Assembly (NCBI GenBank): GCA_044221555.1
Contig: JBGAOY010000012.1
Location: 1 to 64,000, forward strand
Length of the DNA: 64,000 nt
DNA from: JAEUJM01 sp044221555
GTDB taxonomy: Bacteria; Actinomycetota; Acidimicrobiia; Acidimicrobiales; DATDAH01
Reading direction: 5' to 3'
Program-made: the position numbers and the translations under genes
Part shown: in pieces, positions 16,463-24,773 of the stretch
Position numbering within the stretch: position 1 is the first letter of the stretch
Layout: each line of letters starts with the position of its first letter
The notes under the pieces: model-generated
Seen by the model: only the letters and a program-made list of their open reading frames with translations
Database searches by the model: none
What the model was told of the DNA's origin: nothing

Positions 16463-19249
16463 GTGCGGCCTCACGACGTCCTGACCGGTGACCTCGAGCG
16501 TGCCGATCGGATGCCCGACGATGTCGAGCGTGGTGGCCTCCTCCTCGATGACCTGCTCCTCGATGTGCGCACACTCGTTCCACTGGCTCGCCTGCAGGCC
16601 GACCGAGCCGAGTGGCTGGACACGCTCTTCCTGCTCGCGGCGATCACCCAGGTGCTCGATGACGGTCTCCACCGGAGCCGTACGTGGACGAAGCGGCTGA
16701 CCGAGCACCTCGAGCGGGGCCATGGACGACCGGGCCGGGCGGTCGCCGTCGCCACCCAGGGGATGAGCGCGGTCCGGGGTCGCCTCGACGAGACCGGTCG
16801 GCGGCACCGTGAGCTCGTCGACCGGCGCGATCAGATCGTGGGGATCACGGTGCGCGTGGCCGAGGTGGTGCTCGGGCAAGACGAAGCGTCCGATGGGCTC
16901 GGACCGGCGGTGGCGGCGGTCCTGGGGGGGACCTGGTCAGAGGAGCTGGACGGCGTGCTGACCGTCCCCTCGTGTTTCCGCGGTTTCGACCAGCACCCGG
17001 TCGACATGGTCGCCCTCGCCCACGACATCGCCCAGCGCCAACCCGACCGCTCCCGGTCGGTCACGGTCTTCGGCGTTCGCACGTCCGGCTCCTACCTCGC
17101 TCCGCTCCTCGCCGCGGCGCTCCGGGCCGAGGGGTACGCCACGGAGGCGTCCGCCCTGCGACCGACCGACCACCTCGACCGCGGGCAGCGCGCGGCGGTC
17201 AAGCGTCTCGGGGACCGCGGCCTGGCCGTCGTGGTCGACGACCCTCCGGTGTCGGGCGGTGCCCTGGCGGACAGTGCCGATCTCGTGATCGCCTGCGGGA
17301 TCGCGCCGTCGCAGGTGCTCATCGCGATCGGGGTCGACGATCCCCACGCCAGTGTGCCGCCCGCCCTCGAGGGGCGACCGGTGGTGGTGCTGCCTGGCGA
17401 GCGCTGGCATCTGGCCGGCCGGTTCTCGGCCAGTGCGGTGCACGCGACGCTCCAGTGTCTCCTCGGCCCCGGCCCGACGGTGGCCGAGGTGGAGGCGATC
17501 GACTGGCCGGGGCCTCCGCACCCCGAGGTCGCGGCGACGGCGCGGCGCCGACACGGGCGGGGTGCCTATCGGGTCGTGCTCCGTCACGAGGACGGGCGGG
17601 AGCAGCGTCGCACCCTGCTCGTCGAGTCGGTCGGGCCGGGCCTGTTCGGCGGGCACGCGCTGGCCGTGGCCCGTCGCCTCCACGGCTTCGTGCCGGAATC
17701 CCTCGCGTTGGTCGACGGATGCCACTACCAGTGGCTCCCGGACGAGGTGGCCCCAGGCGCTCACCTGGTCCCGGTCGACCCGTCCTCCCTCACGGGCTAC
17801 CTCGTGGCCCGCCACCGGGCGTTGCCGGTGGAGGTCGACCGTACCCTCGCCTTGGAGGGCCGCCAGTCGGTCTGGGAGGTGGCGGCCGAGGTGCTGAGCG
17901 ACGCCCTCGGACCGGCGGGAACGGCCTTGCGGCCCCGTGTGGTGGGCCCGGCGGTGCGCAGGATCCTCGCGGTGCCCGCACCGTCGATCATCGACGGTCG
18001 CATGGACCTCGACGCGTTCCTCCTGTCATCCGAGCGGGCACCGGTGGTGAAGCTGGCGGCCTCGGAGGGAGCGTTCAGCCACCGTGACCTTGCCTCCTAT
18101 GATCCCGCGTTCGACGTGGCGGCGGTGGCCGACTCGCCGATCGGCTCCGCCGTGCGCCGCGGGTGGGAGGACGTGGTCGGCCGGCACATCGAGCCCGAGC
18201 GGTGGCTGCTCCTCCGGTTGGTGCACGGATGGGACCGCCGGCGTCACGGCGCGTCGTCGGCCGCCACGCGCGACGCGGCCCGACGGGCGCTGCAGGACTA
18301 CCTGGGTGAGGTGGCGCTCTCGGGGCTGCCCGAGCCCGGACCGCAGGCGCCGGTCGCCGCCCTCGACGTCGACGGCGTGCTGGAGACCTACGTCCTCGGG
18401 ACCGGCGCGCCGGGCCTCGACGGCATCCTGGCCCTGCGGGCCCTGCTCGCGCACGGCCACCGGGTGGTGCTGGCGACGGGCCGCTCGGCGCCGGATGTGG
18501 CGGCTCGCCTTGCCGCCTGGAACCTGCCGGTGGGCGTGGCCGAGTACGGGGCTGCGCTCGTGGACGGCGCTTCCGGCGTCGTGACGGACCTGCGCGACGA
18601 GCGGGACCGGGTGACCATGGCCTCGGTCCGCGAGGCCGTGGCGGCGATCGACGGCGTCCGGATCGACCCGGACTACGTCCACATCGTGCGGGCCTACCGC
18701 GAGTCGGCGGGCGGGCGCACCGGATTGACCGATGCCGACCTCCGGCGCGTACGTCGGGCCCTCTCAGAACCAGATGCGCTCACCGTCGTGCCGGGCGAGG
18801 ACCAGACCGACCTCACGCCCGTCGCCTGCACGAAGGCGAGTGGGCTGCGTGCGGCGCTGAGCTCGGACATCTCGCCGGTCGTCCCGCGAGTCGGCGAACC
18901 GAGGGGCGTCCCACTGGCGCTGGCGGTCGGCGATGGCCCGGCTGATCTGGGGATGCTCGCTCTGGCCGAGCGGGCCGTGGTTCCCCGGCACGCCCGGGCC
19001 TTGGCCCGTGATGCCGCGCGGGAGGTCGTCGTGGCCCGGCACGCCTACCAGGCGGGTCTTGCCGAGGCGGTGGCCGGCTCGGTCGGCCACGAGCCCGGTG
19101 GGTGCCCGACCTGTGCGCTCGACCTGAGCCCCGCGGCCCGGTTCGTGCTCGCCACCCTCTCGCTGCGGGCGGCGGGGCCCGCGGCCATCGGACCTCGGCT
19201 GGCCGCGGTGGCGACGACGGCGGCGGCCGTGTGCCGCGCCGGCGGCTGA
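16463..19249 (+). CDS. Large multidomain protein: phosphoribosyltransferase-like + central domain + HAD phosphatase
   Basis: 928 residues, starting at GTG with GAAGG six bases upstream. Residues ~1-160 are helical and unassigned. Residues ~165-340 look like a type I phosphoribosyltransferase: VTVFGVRTSGSYLAPLL, then VVVDDPPVSGGALAD at the PRPP-loop position. Residues ~360-620 are a poorly conserved middle region with a His-Arg-Asp segment (SHRDLASYDPAFD, residues 539-551) that may be a divergent kinase-like fold. Residues ~630-870 are a HAD hydrolase: motif I DVDGV at 635, motif II ATGR at 671, Lys791, and GDGPAD at 823. The tail has CPTC. Related PRTase/HAD modules are known near tellurite-resistance (Ter) stress genes, but none occur here. 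Function is unknown. Confidence 0.85.
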   Translation: MRPHDVLTGDLERADRMPDDVERGGLLLDDLLLDVRTLVPLARLQADRAEWLDTLFLLAAITQVLDDGLHRSRTWTKRLTEHLERGHGRPGRAVAVATQGMSAVRGRLDETGRRHRELVDRRDQIVGITVRVAEVVLGQDEASDGLGPAVAAVLGGTWSEELDGVLTVPSCFRGFDQHPVDMVALAHDIAQRQPDRSRSVTVFGVRTSGSYLAPLLAAALRAEGYATEASALRPTDHLDRGQRAAVKRLGDRGLAVVVDDPPVSGGALADSADLVIACGIAPSQVLIAIGVDDPHASVPPALEGRPVVVLPGERWHLAGRFSASAVHATLQCLLGPGPTVAEVEAIDWPGPPHPEVAATARRRHGRGAYRVVLRHEDGREQRRTLLVESVGPGLFGGHALAVARRLHGFVPESLALVDGCHYQWLPDEVAPGAHLVPVDPSSLTGYLVARHRALPVEVDRTLALEGRQSVWEVAAEVLSDALGPAGTALRPRVVGPAVRRILAVPAPSIIDGRMDLDAFLLSSERAPVVKLAASEGAFSHRDLASYDPAFDVAAVADSPIGSAVRRGWEDVVGRHIEPERWLLLRLVHGWDRRRHGASSAATRDAARRALQDYLGEVALSGLPEPGPQAPVAALDVDGVLETYVLGTGAPGLDGILALRALLAHGHRVVLATGRSAPDVAARLAAWNLPVGVAEYGAALVDGASGVVTDLRDERDRVTMASVREAVAAIDGVRIDPDYVHIVRAYRESAGGRTGLTDADLRRVRRALSEPDALTVVPGEDQTDLTPVACTKASGLRAALSSDISPVVPRVGEPRGVPLALAVGDGPADLGMLALAERAVVPRHARALARDAAREVVVARHAYQAGLAEAVAGSVGHEPGGCPTCALDLSPAARFVLATLSLRAAGPAAIGPRLAAVATTAAAVCRAGG

Positions 19250-19289
19250 GAAGGCTCGCATCTGGCGCGCATCCGCCGATGGGTCCACG

Positions 19290-19724
19290 GTGGTCGTGTG
19301 GATCGTCGCCAACCTGCTGCTTGCCGTGGCCGTGGTCGTGGTGGTGCGGCGCTGGTGGATGGCACGGCTGGCCGTCGCACCGCTCGCCGACGCGCCGGCG
19401 GTCACCATTCGCGCACGCGGCTTCCATGAGGAGGCGCTCGACCGTGCCCTGCAGCGGGCACTGCGTGACACCGGCCTCGACGCCATCGACGATCACGACC
19501 CTCGGTGGAGCCACCCGCCGCCCGGGATCGTGCGGATCGCGCCTCCGCTGCTCGACGACCGGGCCGTGGTCATCGAGGTGGCGGTCGACTCCGCGGAGGA
19601 TCTGCTCGCGGGTCTGGTGAGGGCCCTGCTCGACGCGGGGTGGGAGATCAGCCGGACGAAGGGACGGAAGGTGACGCTGCGCCGGAGCGGGCTGACGGCG
19701 CGGCTGTCGGTGGCGCCGGCGTGA
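19290..19724 (+). CDS. Hypothetical membrane-anchored protein
   Basis: 144 residues. One N-terminal hydrophobic helix (VWIVANLLLAVAVVVVV) is followed by a soluble domain with the pattern GFHEEALDRALQRALRDTGLDA and a C-terminal RTKGRKVTLRRSG. No family is recognised. It uses GTG as start, lies 40 bp after the PRTase-HAD gene, and may be co-transcribed with it. Its last 77 bases overlap head-on the end of a small gene on the opposite strand. Codon use is typical of the window. Confidence 0.65.
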   Translation: MVVWIVANLLLAVAVVVVVRRWWMARLAVAPLADAPAVTIRARGFHEEALDRALQRALRDTGLDAIDDHDPRWSHPPPGIVRIAPPLLDDRAVVIEVAVDSAEDLLAGLVRALLDAGWEISRTKGRKVTLRRSGLTARLSVAPA

Positions 19725-19860
19725 CCCTCACGTCGCTCACCGTCGCGCGGTCGGCGCCCCCGAGGTGTGGAGGTGAGAGCGCGACGTCGTTGACCATGGC
19801 CCAGACGGTGAGCAGCAGGCCGACCACGAGGGCGTAGCGGCGGTCAACCCGGTCACGCAC
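19648..19860 (-). CDS. Small single-span membrane protein, third of three coupled small genes
   Basis: 70 residues starting at GTG 19860, which overlaps the stop of the preceding small gene by a GTGA arrangement. It has one hydrophobic helix (YALVVGLLLTVWAMV) and a Pro/Ser/Ala-rich tail. No family recognised. Its 3' 77 bases overlap antisense with the end of the + strand gene ending at 19724, so one of the two ends could be wrong. The overlap with the upstream cistron supports it as a real coupled gene of the polysaccharide operon. Confidence 0.5.
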   Translation of the reverse strand: MRDRVDRRYALVVGLLLTVWAMVNDVALSPPHLGGADRATVSDVRVTPAPPTAAPSARSGAASPSVPSSG

Positions 19861-20026
19861 CGCGGGCCACCAATTCAGCGACGCGGAGGAGGACCACGAC
19901 GGCGAACCCGAAGGTGACCGGGACCAGCATGCGATCGAGCACCCGAAGCGCGGGCGCGTCACGGCGGGTGAGGCGTACCGCCTCGCGGGCGGCCAGCAGC
20001 ACGACGAAGAGGGCGCCCGTGATCAT
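19853..20026 (-). CDS. Small two-helix membrane protein, second of three coupled small genes
   Basis: 57 residues with two hydrophobic helices (MITGALFVVLLAA and VPVTFGFAVVVLLRVAEL) separated by a charged loop with RRDAP. Start ATG at 20026 overlaps the stop of the preceding gene as ATGA. No family recognised. The coupled position behind the giant flippase-kinase-glycosyltransferase gene suggests an accessory subunit of that membrane enzyme. Confidence 0.6.
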   Translation of the reverse strand: MITGALFVVLLAAREAVRLTRRDAPALRVLDRMLVPVTFGFAVVVLLRVAELVARGA

Positions 20027-20346
20027 GGCGTGCCGGCCGGCGCGGGCTCGAGCAGCACGCCGCTCACGGTCACCCCAGCCAGGATCAGCACGGCAGGGAG
20101 CAGTCCCGATGCGCCGAACAGCAACAGCACCTCCGCCACCACCGCGTCGAGGGCGAGGCTGAGGGCCACGGCGACCGTGACCAGCTCGACCGGGCCGTGC
20201 ACGGGGAGCCGGGGCGCCCATGCCAGGCCCGGGGCCACCAGGAAGAACGCCACCGCCACCGCCGCGCGGAGCGGCGCCGGCGTGAAGGGGATGGTGACCG
20301 CCACGGCCAGGCCCGTCAGGGCCAGTAGGACGCGCGCCCGGGTCAC
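20023..20346 (-). CDS. Small multi-pass membrane protein (DUF1616-like)
   Basis: 107 residues with about four hydrophobic helices. The segment FFLVAPGLAWAPRLPVHGPVE followed by a hydrophobic stretch resembles the first half of DUF1616 membrane proteins, which are found with polysaccharide genes. The GTG start at 20346 overlaps the stop of the giant upstream gene (GTGA). It is the first of three small membrane genes that look translationally coupled. Function unknown. Confidence 0.7.
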   Translation of the reverse strand: MTRARVLLALTGLAVAVTIPFTPAPLRAAVAVAFFLVAPGLAWAPRLPVHGPVELVTVAVALSLALDAVVAEVLLLFGASGLLPAVLILAGVTVSGVLLEPAPAGTP

Positions 20347-23300
20347 GAGTCGCGCCCCGCGAGCGTGAGCACGACGGCGTCGCGGTTGCGGTAGGCCACG
20401 TCGAACCGACCCGAGGCCATGAGCCGGTCTTCCATGTCCTCGAGGAAGTGGTCGGGTCGGTAGCCCATCGCCTCGGCCTCACGCTCCTGGCTGCGGGTGA
20501 TGAGCAGGTACGCGTCCGTGTCGTCGGGATCGGACATCCACCGGACCATGGTGCCCACCGGGTGGCGGGCGATGCCCTCTCGGCTGGCGAGGGTCTCGGT
20601 GTCGAGCGGGACATACCTGAAGTACTCGTAGTTGCGGAACTGGACCGGGTAGTTCGAAGAGCCTTGGATGAGCAGTGACCCTGGCGGCGCATGGTCGTCG
20701 AGCCACTCGGCGGCGGCGAGCTCCTGGTGGGTGAAGACGTAGTGGCCGTCCTTGCCGAAGTGGGCGAGCAGGAACCCCGGCAACAGCACGAGGCTCACCA
20801 CGAGCGGTGCGACAGCGGCGAGACGGCCTCTCATGCGGGGGATGTCGAGGATGGCCTGGGCGCCGAACCACGCCGCCACCGGCAGAGCGAACAAGTAGAC
20901 GCGGAAGAGGATCTCACCACCGAATTCGTTGGTGGCCAGGATCACCAGCGGTGCAGCACCGAGGACGGCCATCGTCATGGTGGCCTCACGGTCGCGACGC
21001 CACGCTCGCGCCATGCCGACCGCGGCGAGCAACGCGATGACCGCGACCACGCCCCGCCCCGCGAGTGCGACGAGGGCCTGACCGCCGCTCACCTTGCCGG
21101 CGTCGACCAGGCTGCCCTCGGCGTTGGCCATCGGGGACCCGAATCCCTCGAGCACCATCTTCACGTTGGCCACGACGAAGTCGGCAGCGCCCCAGAGGGC
21201 CCAGGTCACGGTGACCACCACCGCGACGAGGGACACGACCAACAGATGGGCGCGGCGGCTCACGGTCAGGGCGATCAGCGCGACACAGAGCATCGCCGGC
21301 GTGATCTGATGGCTGGTCGCGATGGCGATGGTGAGCAGGATCACCACCAGGACGGTCAGGTCGGGGGATCCGCTTCTCGGCGCCCGGGTGCCCCTGGCCC
21401 GGGACACCCGCACCGCCAGCGACACCGCCACCAGATAGAGCAGGTAGGACAGCGCCTGGGGTGAGAAGTACTCCTGGCCCACCCAGTCGCCGAGGAGGAA
21501 GATCCACGCCGTCAGCCAGACCACCCGACGGTCGGTGGTGAACGTGCCGGCGAGGAGGCACACCCCGCCCACCGTGGCCAAGGTGACGACCAGGGGTGCC
21601 CACCGAGCGACGACGGTGACGTCGTCGGCGCCCATCCACGTCTGCAGCAGGTGGCTCCCTGCGAAGAACCCGGGCCAGTTGTGGTAGATCGGCAAGACCT
21701 CGATCCCCGGATCGACCGCGCCGTGACGGCCGATGAAGTCGACGATCCCCATGTGCTTCCATGCCCATGAATATCGGACGGTCGGGTAGATCACCGCCGG
21801 CGTCGCGAACAGCACGACGGCGAGCGCCCCGACATGGGTGGCCACGAGACCTTCGGGGAAGGGCCGGCGGGCCAGTGCGAGCGCGAAGCCGAGCGCGAGG
21901 GTGGCGACGGCCAGATAGCCCACCGGGCGTATGCCCGACACCAGGCCGGTGTCGGTGAGCGACCTCGGGTCGACGCCCGCGACACCCGCGAACCACATGA
22001 GGACGGCGACCGGTGGCACCGCCCACGCGGCGAGAGCGGTGTGGCGACGCCAGCGATGGTCCCGCGGGCGATCGGGAGCCAGGGCCGAGGTCGCCGACGC
22101 CGGTACGCGTGACGGCGACGACGGGTCGTCCGGATCGGTGGGGCCCTGCGGTCCGGACGGCACGCGCCGGTCGACCGTTCCGCGCGCCGGCGCGTTGACC
22201 AGTTCCTCGCCGAGTGCCGGAGCGCCGGTCGGGACGGGTGCAGGGGTCGCCTCCGTGGGCATCGCGAGCGCGTCGGCCACGGTGAGCACGTTGCGCGCGA
22301 TCCACACCCGGTTCGCTTCGTACTGGCCCGACTTGCCCAGGTTCGCGGCGACGTGGTGCAGCCAGGCGAGCAGGACGAGCGCAGGGCGGGGCAGGTGGCT
22401 GTTCGGGCCGCGGTCGAGGACCGCGATCTCGTCCTCGTTCCAGGGACGCTGGAGGAGGGCGAGGACCACCTCGCCGAACTCCTCGGTGCGCAGCTGGGCT
22501 CGCAGGCCGGCGATGAGGCCGACGAGGTCGAGCTCGGGGAGGCGCTCGGACCGGGCGATCTCCCAGTCGACCAGGCCGGCCACCCGGCCCGACCGTTCGA
22601 CCACGAGGTTCGCGGGCGACACGTCACCGTGGGTGAGTGCCACCGTCACCGCTCGACCGGCGAGCACGCGGTGCAGGGTGCGGGTGAGGTCGGCAAGCCC
22701 GGGTGCCGCATCGGGGCAGGCCGCGACCACCAGCGCAGCCGGCTCGTCCACCCACATCCTCAGGAGCCGGTCGTCCACCGTCGTCAGCTCACCGGTGGCT
22801 CGGTGCAGGCCGAGGAGCAACTCGCCGGCACCGGCGAGCAGGCGGTCGGGGCTCATACCACCCTCGAGTGCGGGGCCACCGGCGAGGCCGTGGAGCATGG
22901 TCTCGACCGACCACGCCTGTGGCCCGACCGTCCCGTGATCGACGAGCGCCGGTGCTGCGACCGCCCACCGCTTCGTGCGCGGGTCGCCCCGGAGCGCGAC
23001 GAGCGTGGCCATCTCACGCCGTCGGCTCAACTCGGCCTCGTGGGTGCGCGGCAGCTTCAACACCAGTTCGGGTCCCGTCGGGGGGGACAGTCGTGCAATG
23101 GCCACGTCGGTCGTGACGTGGAGCAGCGACCACGACGTGGTGTCCGGTCGTGCCACCCGCAGCAGGCCCGGGATGATCGCCGCGGCCTCCCGCCGGCACC
23201 GGCGGTCGGCGAGCCGTCCCGCCGGTGCGCCGATCCAGCGGATCATCGGTGTGGGCAGGGCCCGAACCCAGACGTCGCGCATCGGTACGACCAGCACCCA

Positions 23301-24554
23301 CGCGGCGACTGCCATCTGGACGGCCAACCAGGACACCCCGGTGGCGGTCACCCCGAACACGGGCACCATCACGGCGCTACCGACCAGGAGGCCGGTGCAC
23401 GCGACCGCGTACAGGCGTACGACCGCGGCGATGCGCCGCTGGGCCCGCTCCACGTTCACGTAGAGGATGCTCACGACATAGGGGATGGACGACAGCGCCA
23501 TGAGGCGGAGCAGCGGGCTCGCGTCGGCGGCGTACTGGCTGCCGAAGATCGAGAGGATCACGGGCGCCCCGAGGGCGACCACCAGTGCCGCGGGCACGAC
23601 CAGCACCAGCGACATCGTGAACGCCCTACGGGTATTGGCCTCGAGCTGGTGGGCGTCGTGGGCGGACTCCGCGACCAGGGCCGAGCCCACGGCGCTGGGG
23701 ATCAGGTAGAGGGTGTACGCAACCGTCCACGCGAGGCTGTACCAGGCGTTGGCCCGTGCCCCGGCGAGCGCGAGCACCAGTAGGGGCAGACCGTCGATGG
23801 TCAGCAGCCACACGGTGGATGCCGCATAGTCACCGGCGGAGAAGCGGACGAGATCGCGGAGCGTGACCTCCTCGCCCGAACCCGTCGCGCCTCGGCGCAA
23901 CCAGGTGAAGATCGGGATGTTGACCGCGACCACAACCACCAGCAACGGGGCGGACCACGACACGTAGATGCCCCATTGCGGCATCGAGGTGGTGAGGGCG
24001 ACGAGCAGCGCCAGCTTGGCCGACGCGAACAGTGCGTTCTCGACGGGGAGCCACGACGAGCGGCGCAGGCCGATCAGCACGCTGTCCTGGAGGATGAACA
24101 GCACCCAGAGAACGGTCGACACCAGGAAGAACGCCGCGCCGGGGGACTGGTCCAGCAGGGTGAGCTCGGGGAAGAACCGGCCGTGGACCGCGACGAAGAG
24201 CGCGGCCGCGACCAGGGCGATGGTCCCCGTGACGGCGTAGGACACGGCGACGACCCGCCCCACCCGGTCACCGAGGCTCGGGACGAAGCGGATGAGCGCG
24301 GTGCGCAGCCCGAGGTTGGCCACCGCCGCGATGAGCTCCATGGACGCGAGCAGGCCCGCGGTGGCGCCCACCGCGGCCGGCGAGTAGCGACGGGCGGCGA
24401 GCGACCAATAGGCGAGGCCCAGGACCGAGGTGACACCGGCGCTGGTGATGAGATGCGCGCCCGATCGCACGAGGGGCGAGTCGCGCTGCAGGTTCAGGCG
24501 GTCGCGGAGGCTCGGCCGACCGGCGCCGCCGGCGATCGCATCGCCCCGGGTCAC
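20343..24554 (-). CDS. Giant fusion: oligosaccharide flippase + APH-like kinase + integral-membrane enzyme
   Basis: About 1403 residues if started at GTG 24554; an ATG at 24668 in the same frame would add 38 residues, but codons there look non-coding, and neither start has a good ribosome site. Residues ~20-430 form a polysaccharide flippase-like (MOP/Wzx) domain with about twelve helices. Residues ~465-765 are an aminoglycoside-phosphotransferase-like kinase: ATP lysine in ELVLKLPRT (~500), catalytic HGDVSPANL (~642-650) and DWE (~663). A Pro/Asp/Ser linker (~765-835) leads to ~565 residues with about ten helices and a periplasmic tail, as in membrane glycosyltransferases. The frame is open throughout. 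Inference: couples phosphorylation of a glycan or carrier to export and assembly. Confidence 0.85.
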   Translation of the reverse strand: MTRGDAIAGGAGRPSLRDRLNLQRDSPLVRSGAHLITSAGVTSVLGLAYWSLAARRYSPAAVGATAGLLASMELIAAVANLGLRTALIRFVPSLGDRVGRVVAVSYAVTGTIALVAAALFVAVHGRFFPELTLLDQSPGAAFFLVSTVLWVLFILQDSVLIGLRRSSWLPVENALFASAKLALLVALTTSMPQWGIYVSWSAPLLVVVVAVNIPIFTWLRRGATGSGEEVTLRDLVRFSAGDYAASTVWLLTIDGLPLLVLALAGARANAWYSLAWTVAYTLYLIPSAVGSALVAESAHDAHQLEANTRRAFTMSLVLVVPAALVVALGAPVILSIFGSQYAADASPLLRLMALSSIPYVVSILYVNVERAQRRIAAVVRLYAVACTGLLVGSAVMVPVFGVTATGVSWLAVQMAVAAWVLVVPMRDVWVRALPTPMIRWIGAPAGRLADRRCRREAAAIIPGLLRVARPDTTSWSLLHVTTDVAIARLSPPTGPELVLKLPRTHEAELSRRREMATLVALRGDPRTKRWAVAAPALVDHGTVGPQAWSVETMLHGLAGGPALEGGMSPDRLLAGAGELLLGLHRATGELTTVDDRLLRMWVDEPAALVVAACPDAAPGLADLTRTLHRVLAGRAVTVALTHGDVSPANLVVERSGRVAGLVDWEIARSERLPELDLVGLIAGLRAQLRTEEFGEVVLALLQRPWNEDEIAVLDRGPNSHLPRPALVLLAWLHHVAANLGKSGQYEANRVWIARNVLTVADALAMPTEATPAPVPTGAPALGEELVNAPARGTVDRRVPSGPQGPTDPDDPSSPSRVPASATSALAPDRPRDHRWRRHTALAAWAVPPVAVLMWFAGVAGVDPRSLTDTGLVSGIRPVGYLAVATLALGFALALARRPFPEGLVATHVGALAVVLFATPAVIYPTVRYSWAWKHMGIVDFIGRHGAVDPGIEVLPIYHNWPGFFAGSHLLQTWMGADDVTVVARWAPLVVTLATVGGVCLLAGTFTTDRRVVWLTAWIFLLGDWVGQEYFSPQALSYLLYLVAVSLAVRVSRARGTRAPRSGSPDLTVLVVILLTIAIATSHQITPAMLCVALIALTVSRRAHLLVVSLVAVVVTVTWALWGAADFVVANVKMVLEGFGSPMANAEGSLVDAGKVSGGQALVALAGRGVVAVIALLAAVGMARAWRRDREATMTMAVLGAAPLVILATNEFGGEILFRVYLFALPVAAWFGAQAILDIPRMRGRLAAVAPLVVSLVLLPGFLLAHFGKDGHYVFTHQELAAAEWLDDHAPPGSLLIQGSSNYPVQFRNYEYFRYVPLDTETLASREGIARHPVGTMVRWMSDPDDTDAYLLITRSQEREAEAMGYRPDHFLEDMEDRLMASGRFDVAYRNRDAVVLTLAGRDS

Positions 24555-24690
24555 GTCGATCGAATCCAACTGGCCCCCGCCGTTCTGTCTACCGCGCTGC
24601 CGGAATACCACGCTCTGTGAGCTAGATCGTCCGAAACCGACCTGAGTTGACCCTCCAAACTCGGGCATCGACAGGACAGTACACGAGAAA

Positions 24691-24720
24691 TTCCTCAAGT
24701 TCCCACTTAGGGTGACGATG
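24691..24720. promoter_or_regulatory. Shared surface-locus motif, copy 1
   Basis: In the gap between the divergent giant flippase-kinase gene and the nucleoside-hydrolase-like gene lies TTCCTCAAGTTC, then CCAC, TTAGG and GACGATGA. An almost identical block lies at 33374-33405. Read on the + strand, TCAA-N15-GACGATGA resembles sigma-28 (FliA/SigD) promoters (TAAA-N15-GCCGATAT). Read on the - strand it is CCTAAG, then GGGAACTTGAGGAA. Both readings are possible, and the site may also be an operator. Confidence 0.6.
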
Positions 24721-24773
24721 AATAACACCCTTCGCGCTCGACTACGACCACTCCACGTGATATCCACGTCGGT

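Noticed and set aside
16463..19249. Assigning the PRTase-HAD protein to a tellurite-resistance (Ter) operon
   Set aside because: No TerD-, TerC- or ATP-grasp-like genes are near, so only similarity of domain pairing is noted.
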